Source: Marinilabiliaceae bacterium JC017 (GTDB lineage Bacteria; Bacteroidota; Bacteroidia; Bacteroidales; Marinilabiliaceae). From it: 46,241 bases of DNA. The stretch covers positions 771 through 47,011 of the forward strand of contig RHGE01000001.1 in assembly GCA_004296775.1 (NCBI GenBank). The letters are read 5' to 3'. Positions 1-7,644 of the stretch are shown one piece after another (the first letter of the stretch is position 1; every line of letters starts with the position of its first letter). The notes under the pieces were generated by a model. It saw nothing but the letters and a program-made list of their open reading frames with translations. It did no database searches and was not told the DNA's origin. The translations under genes and the position numbers were made by a program.

Positions 1-7
1 CACCCCC

Positions 8-119
8 AAAAACCTAATGACCGATCGACCTGACAACCCAGAACCTAAAACCCAGAACCCAACAACATAAACCCTGAACCGCAAACCGCATCCCAAAAAA
101 CCTAATGACCGATCGACCT
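8..119. repeat. 88-bp-spaced direct repeat with C/A-rich filler
   Basis: A 24-base segment at 8-31 recurs exactly at 96-119 (it contains CTAATGACCGATCGACC). The 64 bases between consist of degenerate CCCAGAACC/CCTGAACC units. The plus strand is almost free of G here. No reading frame of interest crosses it. It lies upstream of the SprB-repeat gene and resembles the C/A-rich tract at 4030-4210. Its function is unknown. Confidence 0.85.
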
Positions 120-212
120 AAAACAGTCTCCACGAACAGTTAATTTTATTTGATAAATGAAACTTTTCCTCCATTTAGCGGTAAATAGCCCTATAACCTC
201 AAACACATTTTC

Positions 213-3053
213 ATGTTAATAAAACTACACACACATCCGTGGGCAATCCTCATGTCTATACTTCTATTGAGCGGGCTATCACACACGGCTTCAGCTAAGA
301 AGAACGACCAGGATTGCAAGCAGTGTTTTTCCACCTCCGTGGAAAACATTGAAAAGGGAGATGGGTGTATAACCGTCTCCCTTTTAATCTCTGCAGACAG
401 TTGCAAACATGCTTTATCCCATTTTGTTGTAGAGATTCCCTGTGGTGAGATCACAGAAGCCGCCAATTCCGAAGGATGGAAAATGGAGCTCCACAACACC
501 GATCCCTCCACCGGCCTCAACGGATTAAAGGTAGACGACATCACCGACTTTGGAGAAGAGGGGCAACCAGCTACTTTCTCACTGACCTACACGGTTTGTA
601 GCGACAATGAAGAGTGTCTGAATAGCTTATTAAAAAGCGACTATGTGGTAGGTTACAAAGCAGGGCAATGCGTATCTACCGACACTTTGCCTTCTGTATC
701 AGAACCACTGAAAGCGAGTTTGAACCCCTCCGCTCTTACCTGTGCCGGCACTACCAATGCCAGCATAACAACCACTGTTGAAGGAGGCACCCCACCCTAT
801 CAATTCAATTGGAACCCAGACGCCACCACGCCACACCTGGAAAATATCGGTGCCGGCCACTATACGGTCACCATTACCGATGCCAACGATGAAACCATCA
901 CGCTGGAAACAGACATCATAGCTCCTGAACCAATCAACATCCAGGCCAGCACAACACCATCCTCCTGCGGAAACAACAACGGTTCCATAACCCTAACCGT
1001 TACGGGCGGCACAGCACCCTATTCTTATTCATGGAGCAATGATTCCATAACAAAAGACCTTACCAATCTAACGGCCGGCTATTACGCCGTGACAGTCGCC
1101 GATGCCAATGGATGCACCCAAATAGCCGGCTTCAATATCACCGAACAATCCACCCTCTGGGCCAGCCTAAGCACCTCACCCCTGGCCTGTCACCAGGAGG
1201 GACAAGGCCACATCGAGACAAAAGTATCCGGTGGCGAAGCCCCCTATTCCTTTAACTGGTCAACCGGTGACACCACACAAAACCTGTCCGGTCTGAATGC
1301 CGGGTACTACAGTGTAACCATCACCGATGCCAACGGCTGCTCCATCAAGCGAAGTGTCAGCATCACTCAAAAACGTATTTACCTTACCTCATCAGTAACA
1401 CCACCTACCTGCGAAGGAGAAGCCAATGGATCGGCATCGGTAGGTGTTATTAATGGCACGGAACCTTACCTCATCGAATGGAGTACCGGCGACACCACGC
1501 TATCGATAGACGATCTGAAAAACGGCGAATATTATTGGGCCAGCGTAACCGATGCCAACGGCTGTTTTTACAAAAGATACATCAGCATTCCTGATCCGCA
1601 ACCAATAAGCTTCACCGCTACCTTCTCAAAGGCCAGTTGCAATCAGCAGGACAGCACCATAGTGGTGAATCTCACCCCCCAGGGCGGAACACCGCCATAC
1701 CTATTCCATCACGACGGCCAGGAAACAGGCGCCTCCTTTACCGTTGACAAAACCGGTGATTACACCATCACCATGACCGATGGAAATGGCTGTTCCACCA
1801 CTCAAACCATTCACATTACACGCCCGGATTTGACCATCAATGTGTCTGCCCAGGTTACCGCACCTACCTGCGAGCAACCGACTCATGGGGCGGCTCAAAT
1901 TGACGTTTCGGGCGGCACAGAACCCTATAGTGTTAACTGGCCCGATGGCACCAATCAAGCCCACAGGGATAACCTGGAGCCCGGACAATACAACGTGGTG
2001 ATAACGGATGCTAGCGGTTGTGAAGAAGTGGTTTCAGTAATCATCCCAGCCATCCAGGTGCCTTCTGTCAGCATCCTTTCACCAAATGCGATGCCCGAAT
2101 GCCAATCAACCAACAACCTGCTGGAAGCTGAAACAACCCATGCCGCAGATTTTCAGTGGCGGGTTAATACCATATCAAACGACTGGTACTTTCAGGATAC
2201 ATCCCTGGAGCAAGCGCTATATACCGCCGGCTCGGGCACGGCCTTTTTCACCCTGGAAGTTACAAGTCCGGATGGTTGCACCGACGCTGATACCATCACC
2301 ATCTACTGCATGCCAAACGACAGCATTCCCGATAATGGCGGAGACGAGGACAACGGAGATGACGATCAGGGCCACAATCCCGATCCTGACTGCAATGCTG
2401 ACTGCTTCAGCATCGAAGCCGGTCAGGTAGCATCCAACGGCGAAGGGTGCTACCACTACAACCTGACCGTGAATACTACAGGCGACTGCCGACATGACTT
2501 ATCACACCTGGTGGTTGGCATCCTCGACGGCAAGGTGAGTGAGGTATCCAATTCACTTGGCTTCCAAACCGAACTGAATGTTTTGGATCCTACCACACAG
2601 CTGTATGGTTTCAAAGTGGAGGATATTGAGAATTTCGGTAACAACAGCAACGATCACTTCAATATCAGCTTCACGATTTGTGATCTGCCGGAAGAAAACC
2701 AGCCTCAAACGGTTTTTCCTGTAGCACTCAAAGCCGGACAATGCATCATCAGAGATACCGTGCAATTCATCCCATCATCACGAGAAGACCAGTCCATAAC
2801 GGTAACAGCCTATCCCAATCCTTTTACTTCATACTCTAGAATTGAACTGGTATCAAAAACAAATACAAGTGTCGAACTATCTGTTTTTGATCTGCATGGT
2901 AATTTGGTAGAAACCCTCTATAAGGGAGAAGTGAAAAAAGAGGTGAAATATGAATATCAGTTTACCGGTGCAAATTCAGGCGAAAAACTGTTCTTCTATC
3001 GACTAATAACACCAAACACAACTAAACAAGGAAAACTACTAAAAGCACAATAA
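213..3053 (+). CDS. SprB-repeat cell-surface protein with T9SS sorting tail
   Basis: A 946-residue secreted protein. Residues 1-28 form a signal peptide ending ASA. Residues 30-165 are a Cys-containing domain of unknown name. Residues about 169-612 hold six SprB-type repeats of about 74 residues, each with a conserved Cys near its start, a GG-T-PY core, a WS-G-T strand and a closing Y-V-ITDANGC motif. An Ig/PKD-like stretch follows, then an Asp/Asn-rich linker (about 700-725), then a second copy of the N-terminal domain (727-860). The tail from about 862 begins with a YPNPF motif and is a type A T9SS C-terminal sorting domain. SprB itself is a gliding adhesin of flavobacteria; shorter SprB-repeat proteins are usually surface or matrix proteins, so an adhesive role is inference. 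An alternative start at 252 would still leave a signal peptide. A strong terminator follows at 3079. Confidence 0.93.
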   Translation: MLIKLHTHPWAILMSILLLSGLSHTASAKKNDQDCKQCFSTSVENIEKGDGCITVSLLISADSCKHALSHFVVEIPCGEITEAANSEGWKMELHNTDPSTGLNGLKVDDITDFGEEGQPATFSLTYTVCSDNEECLNSLLKSDYVVGYKAGQCVSTDTLPSVSEPLKASLNPSALTCAGTTNASITTTVEGGTPPYQFNWNPDATTPHLENIGAGHYTVTITDANDETITLETDIIAPEPINIQASTTPSSCGNNNGSITLTVTGGTAPYSYSWSNDSITKDLTNLTAGYYAVTVADANGCTQIAGFNITEQSTLWASLSTSPLACHQEGQGHIETKVSGGEAPYSFNWSTGDTTQNLSGLNAGYYSVTITDANGCSIKRSVSITQKRIYLTSSVTPPTCEGEANGSASVGVINGTEPYLIEWSTGDTTLSIDDLKNGEYYWASVTDANGCFYKRYISIPDPQPISFTATFSKASCNQQDSTIVVNLTPQGGTPPYLFHHDGQETGASFTVDKTGDYTITMTDGNGCSTTQTIHITRPDLTINVSAQVTAPTCEQPTHGAAQIDVSGGTEPYSVNWPDGTNQAHRDNLEPGQYNVVITDASGCEEVVSVIIPAIQVPSVSILSPNAMPECQSTNNLLEAETTHAADFQWRVNTISNDWYFQDTSLEQALYTAGSGTAFFTLEVTSPDGCTDADTITIYCMPNDSIPDNGGDEDNGDDDQGHNPDPDCNADCFSIEAGQVASNGEGCYHYNLTVNTTGDCRHDLSHLVVGILDGKVSEVSNSLGFQTELNVLDPTTQLYGFKVEDIENFGNNSNDHFNISFTICDLPEENQPQTVFPVALKAGQCIIRDTVQFIPSSREDQSITVTAYPNPFTSYSRIELVSKTNTSVELSVFDLHGNLVETLYKGEVKKEVKYEYQFTGANSGEKLFFYRLITPNTTKQGKLLKAQ

Positions 3054-3078
3054 ACCCAAAACCATACATTTTATCCTG

Positions 3079-3104
3079 GCCGGCATCCTTTGCCGGCTTT
3101 TTTT
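3079..3104 (+). terminator. Intrinsic terminator after the SprB-repeat gene
   Basis: Perfect 7-bp arms GCCGGCA and TGCCGGC (3079-3085, 3091-3097) are followed by seven T. It sits 26 bases after the stop codon of the SprB-repeat gene. Confidence 0.9.
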
Positions 3105-3192
3105 ATCTTCACCTCCACCGTTTGTCTTCCTGAAAAAATTAAAATATCTTACCCGGGAAACATTCATTTTCACCCTCAAACACTTTACCACC

Positions 3193-3960
3193 ATGAACAA
3201 CCACGCCAAATTAGACCATCTCAATTACAAAGAAATCAAATCGGAAGAATTCAACCTGGCCATATTACCCTGGGGCGCCACAGAAGCCCATAATTTCCAT
3301 CTGCCTTATGGCACCGATAATTTTGAAACCGGCATAATTGCTGCACAATCAGCTCACCTGGCCAACGAAAAAGGCGCCAGAGCCATTGTTTTACCCACCA
3401 TTCCCTTTGGTGTAAACACCGGCCAGACAGATATCCCCCTGGTCATTAACATGAATCCTTCCACTCAAAAGAAAATCATTGACGATGTGATAGCCTCCCT
3501 GCACCGGAGCGGCATTAACAAACTACTCATATTAAATGGCCATGGCGGCAACGACTTCAAATCCATCCTAAGAGAAGCCGGCCTCCCCTATCCCGATATG
3601 TGCCTCTGCTCCTGCAACTGGTTCCAGGTACTAAACCATCACCAATATTTTGGCCATCCCGGCGATCATGCCGATGAAATGGAAACAAGCCTGATGCTTT
3701 ACATCTACCCCGAACTGGTACTGCCATTAAAAGAAGCAGGAAACGGGCAAGCAAAGAAGTTCGCTGTACCCGGCTTAAATGAAAAATGGGCCTGGAGCGA
3801 GCGCAAATGGACCCAAATCACAAATGACACCGGAGTTGGTAATCCACTGGGAGCCTCCGCCGAAAAAGGCGAGAAATTCTTCAAGGACGTTTGCCACCAA
3901 CTGAGCCAGTTCATCTATGACCTGGCCTCCACCCCTATGGATCGATTCTATAAATATTAA
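3193..3960 (+). CDS. Creatininase-family amidohydrolase
   Basis: A 255-residue cytoplasmic protein, the usual length for the creatininase/creatinine amidohydrolase family. This family hydrolyses cyclic or linear amides with a binuclear metal centre. Visible metal-ligand motifs are GATEAHN (Glu31), HLPYGTD (His36, Asp42), NGHGGN (His117) and HADEMET (Glu162). Members include creatininase, mycofactocin-system MftE and the deformylase ArfB of riboflavin synthesis in archaea. The sequence alone does not tell which amide is cleaved, and no creatine or mycofactocin genes are nearby. It stands alone between two terminators. Family assignment is firm; the substrate is unknown. Confidence 0.92.
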   Translation: MNNHAKLDHLNYKEIKSEEFNLAILPWGATEAHNFHLPYGTDNFETGIIAAQSAHLANEKGARAIVLPTIPFGVNTGQTDIPLVINMNPSTQKKIIDDVIASLHRSGINKLLILNGHGGNDFKSILREAGLPYPDMCLCSCNWFQVLNHHQYFGHPGDHADEMETSLMLYIYPELVLPLKEAGNGQAKKFAVPGLNEKWAWSERKWTQITNDTGVGNPLGASAEKGEKFFKDVCHQLSQFIYDLASTPMDRFYKY

Positions 3961-3979
3961 CCGGAGTCAAATCCAGTGA

Positions 3980-4015
3980 GAATAAGAAATCCCGCTTTTG
4001 CGGGATTTCTTATTC
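3980..4015. terminator. Bidirectional intrinsic terminator
   Basis: A perfect 16-bp stem (3980-3995 and 4000-4015) closes a TTTT loop. The GC core CCCGC/GCGGG is flanked by A/T-rich arms that give a U-rich 3' end in both directions. It ends the creatininase gene (+) and may also stop transcription from the nuclease gene at 4208 (-). Confidence 0.9.
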
Positions 4016-4024
4016 ATCACATTT

Positions 4025-4207
4025 TTGTTTCATCAACCATTAAAACCCCGAACAAGTAACAACTTCCCCAAACCACACGCTCAACTCAAAACCCAGAACC
4101 CCCAACTCCAAACGCCATCCTCTCTATCCTCTACCCGGAATGTCCAAATCCGTATACCTTATAACCCCCAACCCAATACTCAGAACTCACTACCCAAACA
4201 CCCATCC
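4025..4207. repeat. C/A-rich low-complexity tract
   Basis: The plus strand is nearly devoid of G and built from degenerate units such as CCCAGAACCC, CCCAACCC and CTCAGAACTC. It looks like the tract at 1-95 and runs up to the stop codon of the minus-strand nuclease gene. The open frame across it (3998-4465, plus) is Pro/Asn/Thr-rich, matches no family and overlaps a real gene, so it is treated as non-coding. Confidence 0.6.
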
Positions 4208-5092
4208 TCATCGCACAACCATCACCACCGGTCGGTGATCACTGGCTTTCGTCAGGTACGCATCTACACACACATCCGGCCGAAGGGTATAGGTCGTATC
4301 AACCCGGCTAAACCATTCATTGGTAATCAGGATATGATCCAGATGACTGGGCCATCCCGGAAAAGACCAATAATCGCTGCTTCCTTTAGCTATAGCCATG
4401 TCAGCAAACCGGTAATTGCCACTATCTGTAATGAAATCAAAGAAGACATTCTCAGCAGTCGTTGATTGGTCTATCCGGTCATTAAAGTCTCCCAACAAAA
4501 CCACATATTCCTGCGGCAACTGACGATCCATATAGCGCTTGAGCTTTATTGCTGCCTTCCTGCGCCGCGTCTCATTCTCTTCTCCCGAACAACATTTCAG
4601 GTGAATATTTATCAGATGACAATTGATGCCTGTAGGCAAATGCGTCACATTTATCTTGAATGGAGGTCGGGGAAATGCACTATGATCATCAGTAAATAAC
4701 GCCTCAACAGAGGACGCATCAAGTGACACCTCCGAACGCTTATAAATATATGCCAGTGACATTGACCATGTCTTTACCGGAGAGAAAAGGCCTTCCCAGC
4801 CCTCCATTACATCAATAAGTTGTTTTAATCTGTCAGCGGATTCAATCTCCTGCAAAGCGATGACATCCACGTCGAGTTGCTTTACCAGGGCAGCCACATA
4901 TTCAATGGTGCTATCTCCGTCCACCGGAAACTCCTTCAGGTTTAAGGTCGCTATTTCAAAAAGCTTTTCCTGACCGGGAACCACACAAGCCCCATAGTTT
5001 ATCCGACTATCGGCACCTTTCTCCCTACCTACTCTCTGACAGGCCACCAGAACGAAGAGTGATAATATTACAAATGGCAATAATTGACGCAT
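4208..5092 (-). CDS. Lipoprotein of the endonuclease/exonuclease/phosphatase family
   Basis: A 294-residue protein with a lipoprotein signal ending LFVLVAC (Cys18), so it is probably anchored to an envelope membrane. The rest is an endonuclease/exonuclease/phosphatase (EEP, DNase I-like) domain. Visible active-site segments are NLKEF near the start, ALQEIE (metal-binding Glu), LLGDFNDR, LDHIL and SDHRPVV (catalytic Asp-His) at the end. EEP proteins cleave phosphodiesters of nucleic acids, sphingolipids or inositol phosphates. An exported lipidated form suggests a role on extracellular or periplasmic DNA or phosphoesters, but this is inference. It is convergent with the creatininase gene. Confidence 0.9.
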   Translation of the reverse strand: MRQLLPFVILSLFVLVACQRVGREKGADSRINYGACVVPGQEKLFEIATLNLKEFPVDGDSTIEYVAALVKQLDVDVIALQEIESADRLKQLIDVMEGWEGLFSPVKTWSMSLAYIYKRSEVSLDASSVEALFTDDHSAFPRPPFKINVTHLPTGINCHLINIHLKCCSGEENETRRRKAAIKLKRYMDRQLPQEYVVLLGDFNDRIDQSTTAENVFFDFITDSGNYRFADMAIAKGSSDYWSFPGWPSHLDHILITNEWFSRVDTTYTLRPDVCVDAYLTKASDHRPVVMVVR

Positions 5093-5588
5093 AACTCATT
5101 TTTTATGCTCAATTTATGCCATTTAGATGAAAATTGTCTTAAATGATTTTTAAATAAGTAAGCAAAGTACATTCTTTTCAGATGCTTAGAGTGATTTGTG
5201 ATTATAAGGGATTGATTGGGCATCCCGCCTTCAAGAAATAACGTTATAAAATTTAACGGAATGGAACGTTAAGAAAGAAAATCTGTTTGAAGCGCAGCGA
5301 GTTATTTTCTTTTAGTGGAAAGGAGTTAAATTTTAGTTATTTATTGTAAGCGGCGACACTTTTTGTTTACTTTTTCTTGCTGTAGAGAAAAAGTAAAAGC
5401 CCGTGCGGCTTGAGCACATTAGTTAATACAAATCTATTTTGAACAGTAATGCATTTAGATGAAAATTGCCTAAATCAATTCCGTTCAATGATCCACTGAT
5501 ACAGATTAATTCCCGCCAAGTATTTTATTTTTTCCTTTGATTAATTCATCAAACACAAACAACAAAGGTGCCTGAGGCACCTTCAAAT
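5093..5588. repeat. Dispersed repeat, family B, copy 1
   Basis: This gene-free stretch carries one copy of a dispersed element whose inverted copy is at about 31720-32122. The order on the plus strand is: a short tail motif with CATTTAGATGAAAATTG (about 5119), a head with GGGATTGATTGGGC (about 5208), a body up to 5360, a strong hairpin with arms ACTTTTTCT/AGAGAAAAAGT (5369-5394), GCCCGTGCGGCTTGAGC, and the tail motif again (about 5453). The head-to-hairpin part matches the other copy closely over about 200 bases. No conserved reading frame crosses it. Confidence 0.85.
5565..5583 (-). terminator. Hairpin after the bTHX gene
   Basis: Perfect 8-bp arms AAGGTGCC/GGCACCTT with a 3-base loop lie just after the stop codon of the minus-strand bTHX gene. 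The following tract on the minus strand is only moderately U-rich (TTTGTTGTTTG), so termination is likely but not certain. Confidence 0.55.
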
Positions 5589-5711
5589 CTAGTCTTTGTC
5601 TTTCGGAGCATTTTTAGCTTCCTTTTTCTTGTCTTTATTCTTGCGACGACGGACGCCGAAAGAACCTGAAAACAATTTACCTCTACGTGTTTTTCTATCT
5701 CCTTTTCCCAT
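5589..5711 (-). CDS. 30S ribosomal protein bTHX
   Basis: A 40-residue, extremely basic protein starting MGKGDRKTRRGK and continuing SGSFGVRRRKNK. This is the pattern of bTHX, the small 30S-subunit protein first seen in Thermus, which sits in the 16S rRNA head and stabilises it. Many Bacteroidota carry it. A longer frame begins 23 codons upstream (5780), but the extra residues are hydrophobic and unlike the family, whereas Met at 5711 gives the canonical start. The C-terminal Lys/Asp/Ala extension (KKKEAKNAPKDKD) is typical of Bacteroidota versions. Confidence 0.9.
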   Translation of the reverse strand: MGKGDRKTRRGKLFSGSFGVRRRKNKDKKKEAKNAPKDKD

Positions 5712-5885
5712 TATCAAAAATTTATGTGTTAAACAATTGAAATAGTTTATCAGATTGAAAATCTGTAAAAGACATAACAAAACTAAAAAATAATGACTCC
5801 TTAAACAACTCTATGCCTCACATATGAATAGAGACTAGACATGAACACCACTAATAATTAACAGACAATAGACGTGAAATAAAAA

Positions 5886-5904
5886 CACCCCTTAAAAAGG
5901 GGTG
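5886..5904 (-). terminator. Terminator of the nucleoid-associated protein gene
   Basis: Arms CACCCCTT/AAGGGGTG with a 3-base loop; on the minus strand the stem is followed by TTTTTATTT. It lies about 30 bases after the stop codon at 5934. Confidence 0.75.
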
Positions 5905-5933
5905 CATTTATCTAATTGTCTTTATTGAGTGAT

Positions 5934-6983
5934 CTAATGTTCAACTTCATAATATAGCTTGTAAAAATTCAAGCCCTTGGTATTATCAAATCCCTTTTCA
6001 ATGTATTGGCGTTTTCCATGCACATACACATGAAAATTCTTATCCAATTTTAACACTGATTTGAAATTACGCTTCTCCCCTTTCACAGCACTTTGCGAAA
6101 TATCAAAATCTTCTTTTAAAGGCACATCCTTCTCCAACTCAAAGAAGTTTTTGTAATCCTGAAAGGCGTCAACTACTTCCGGCTGGCGTATCACCTCCCG
6201 CTCAAATTCTTTTTCAGAGAAATTATCCCGCTTATCGAAAAAGTCCATTGAACGATTCAGGAATTCAATCTGATCAGGCCGTGGCACATCATTCTCTTCA
6301 TTAAATACTTCCCCCACAAACCCCTTACACATCTGCAAGTAATTGTTGGTAAAGTAATAATTATCCTCCCGTGGTTTAAGCCCAAGAAAATCTTCCGACC
6401 AAAAACGTGCTTCGTTTCCTTTATTGAGATTATCTACAGAACAAACCTTATATCCGGCTTCTCGTTCCGTATTAAAAATGATACACCCCTTGTCCAGCTT
6501 TTTAATATTAATCCCTTCCTGGGTACCCAGCTCAAAATTCTGATCTTTCAGGAACACTTTCAGGAAAGTCTCTTTATTCTCCGACTTAAAAATACCCAGA
6601 GCGTCTACCACTTCGCCATCCACAACAACATTGCGGAATAATCCCATGTAAAACTCACCTCCACGTATCTTTGGATGATTTGAGTGCTGATATAACAAAT
6701 TAGCTACTTCGATGGAAACATCGTAAAGCGACTGTGACCCATCAAATACTTTCTGAGCCAAAGAATAAGCTACGTTCTTCTCCAGCCCCTCGGGATGATC
6801 AAAATTAAAATAAGCCTCGGTCTTAAATGGCTTAAAAAAGTACTGTTTAAGCACATCCTCTACGGATTCATCATCGTGAAAATTTAAAAGGCTCTTAGAA
6901 TATCTGATATTCTCACCCTCTGCCCGGCATCCTATCTGGTGCACAACAAGGCTTTCTATATTCAGTTGCGAATTATCTATCAT
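5934..6983 (-). CDS. Nucleoid-associated protein, NdpA/YejK family
   Basis: A 349-residue cytoplasmic protein of the nucleoid-associated NA37 (YejK/NdpA) family. Recognisable segments are the opening strand IESLVVHQIGCRAEGE, the VANLLYQHS helix with the following GGEFYMGLF strand, and the ALGIFKSENKETFLKV strand typical of the family in Bacteroidota. The YejK protein of E. coli is found with nucleoid preparations, and its precise function is not well defined; a few relatives are phage- or conjugation-linked. The length agrees with the family. It is followed by its own terminator and appears to be transcribed alone. The family call is good; the cellular role is open. Confidence 0.88.
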   Translation of the reverse strand: MIDNSQLNIESLVVHQIGCRAEGENIRYSKSLLNFHDDESVEDVLKQYFFKPFKTEAYFNFDHPEGLEKNVAYSLAQKVFDGSQSLYDVSIEVANLLYQHSNHPKIRGGEFYMGLFRNVVVDGEVVDALGIFKSENKETFLKVFLKDQNFELGTQEGINIKKLDKGCIIFNTEREAGYKVCSVDNLNKGNEARFWSEDFLGLKPREDNYYFTNNYLQMCKGFVGEVFNEENDVPRPDQIEFLNRSMDFFDKRDNFSEKEFEREVIRQPEVVDAFQDYKNFFELEKDVPLKEDFDISQSAVKGEKRNFKSVLKLDKNFHVYVHGKRQYIEKGFDNTKGLNFYKLYYEVEH

Positions 6984-7089
6984 TGCAAAGGGAAATTTTA
7001 AAGGGCTACAAAGATATAAACTTTTTGGAATTGGTTAGAATAAGACCTACTCCTTATCAAGACACCCTGACAACTTTCGACACAAAAAT

Positions 7090-7118
7090 AAACCGCAAAT
7101 CATCACGACCTGCGGTTT
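7090..7118 (-). terminator. Terminator of the 108-residue gene
   Basis: Arms AAACCGCA/TGCGGTTT (7090-7097, 7111-7118) with a 13-base loop. On the minus strand the hairpin is followed by ATTTTTG. It is placed after the stop of the minus-strand gene at 7154. Confidence 0.6.
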
Positions 7119-7153
7119 ACCAAACTTACTTAAAAATTAATCACCTATATGAC

Positions 7154-7480
7154 TTAGGCTACCTGGCAATTTTGTACATACCAGGAAACAGGGTGTTCAT
7201 GCCCTGCAATAAGCTCTTCCAATATCTTCCGGTCATCCCATTTGCTATGAAAACTACATGTTTGATCGAGAGCTTTGGATAACAACAACCACTCGTTCAC
7301 CACAGCCATGGTGAGTTGCCCTTCAAATTTTTTTAAGATGGTTAAACATCCGGGGCCGATAAGATCCACTTTGTGTTCTTGTTTCAATAAACTTGCTCGG
7401 GTGGTGAATAAATGATCTTCGACCTGGATAAATTCTGAATCATCCAGGGTGATGTTGAATGTGAAATTAACTTTAGACAT
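7154..7480 (-). CDS. Hypothetical 108-residue protein
   Basis: A small acidic-to-neutral protein without signal peptide or membrane segment. It opens with a strand pattern SKVNFTFNITLDDSEFIQVED, contains four Cys/His-rich positions (GPGCL, QTCSFHSKW, GHEHPVSWYVQNC) and shows no family I recognise. The reading frame is open on its own strand, is not a shadow of another gene, has a terminator behind it and an A/T-rich leader before it, so it is probably real. It lies between the nucleoid-associated protein and the GH13 enzyme but is separated from both by about 170 bases. Confidence 0.65.
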   Translation of the reverse strand: MSKVNFTFNITLDDSEFIQVEDHLFTTRASLLKQEHKVDLIGPGCLTILKKFEGQLTMAVVNEWLLLSKALDQTCSFHSKWDDRKILEELIAGHEHPVSWYVQNCQVA

Positions 7481-7644
7481 AATACCTTCCTTTTTGTTGG
7501 CACAAACAAATTACAACGAAAGAAAGAGGAAGTAAATAGTCAAATATTTTGGGGTTTAATTTATACAAATTCCAAACAACGCCATTATGTATGACTAAAC
7601 AAAAAACACTTGTTATTAAAAGAATACAAATCCGACTGAAACGA

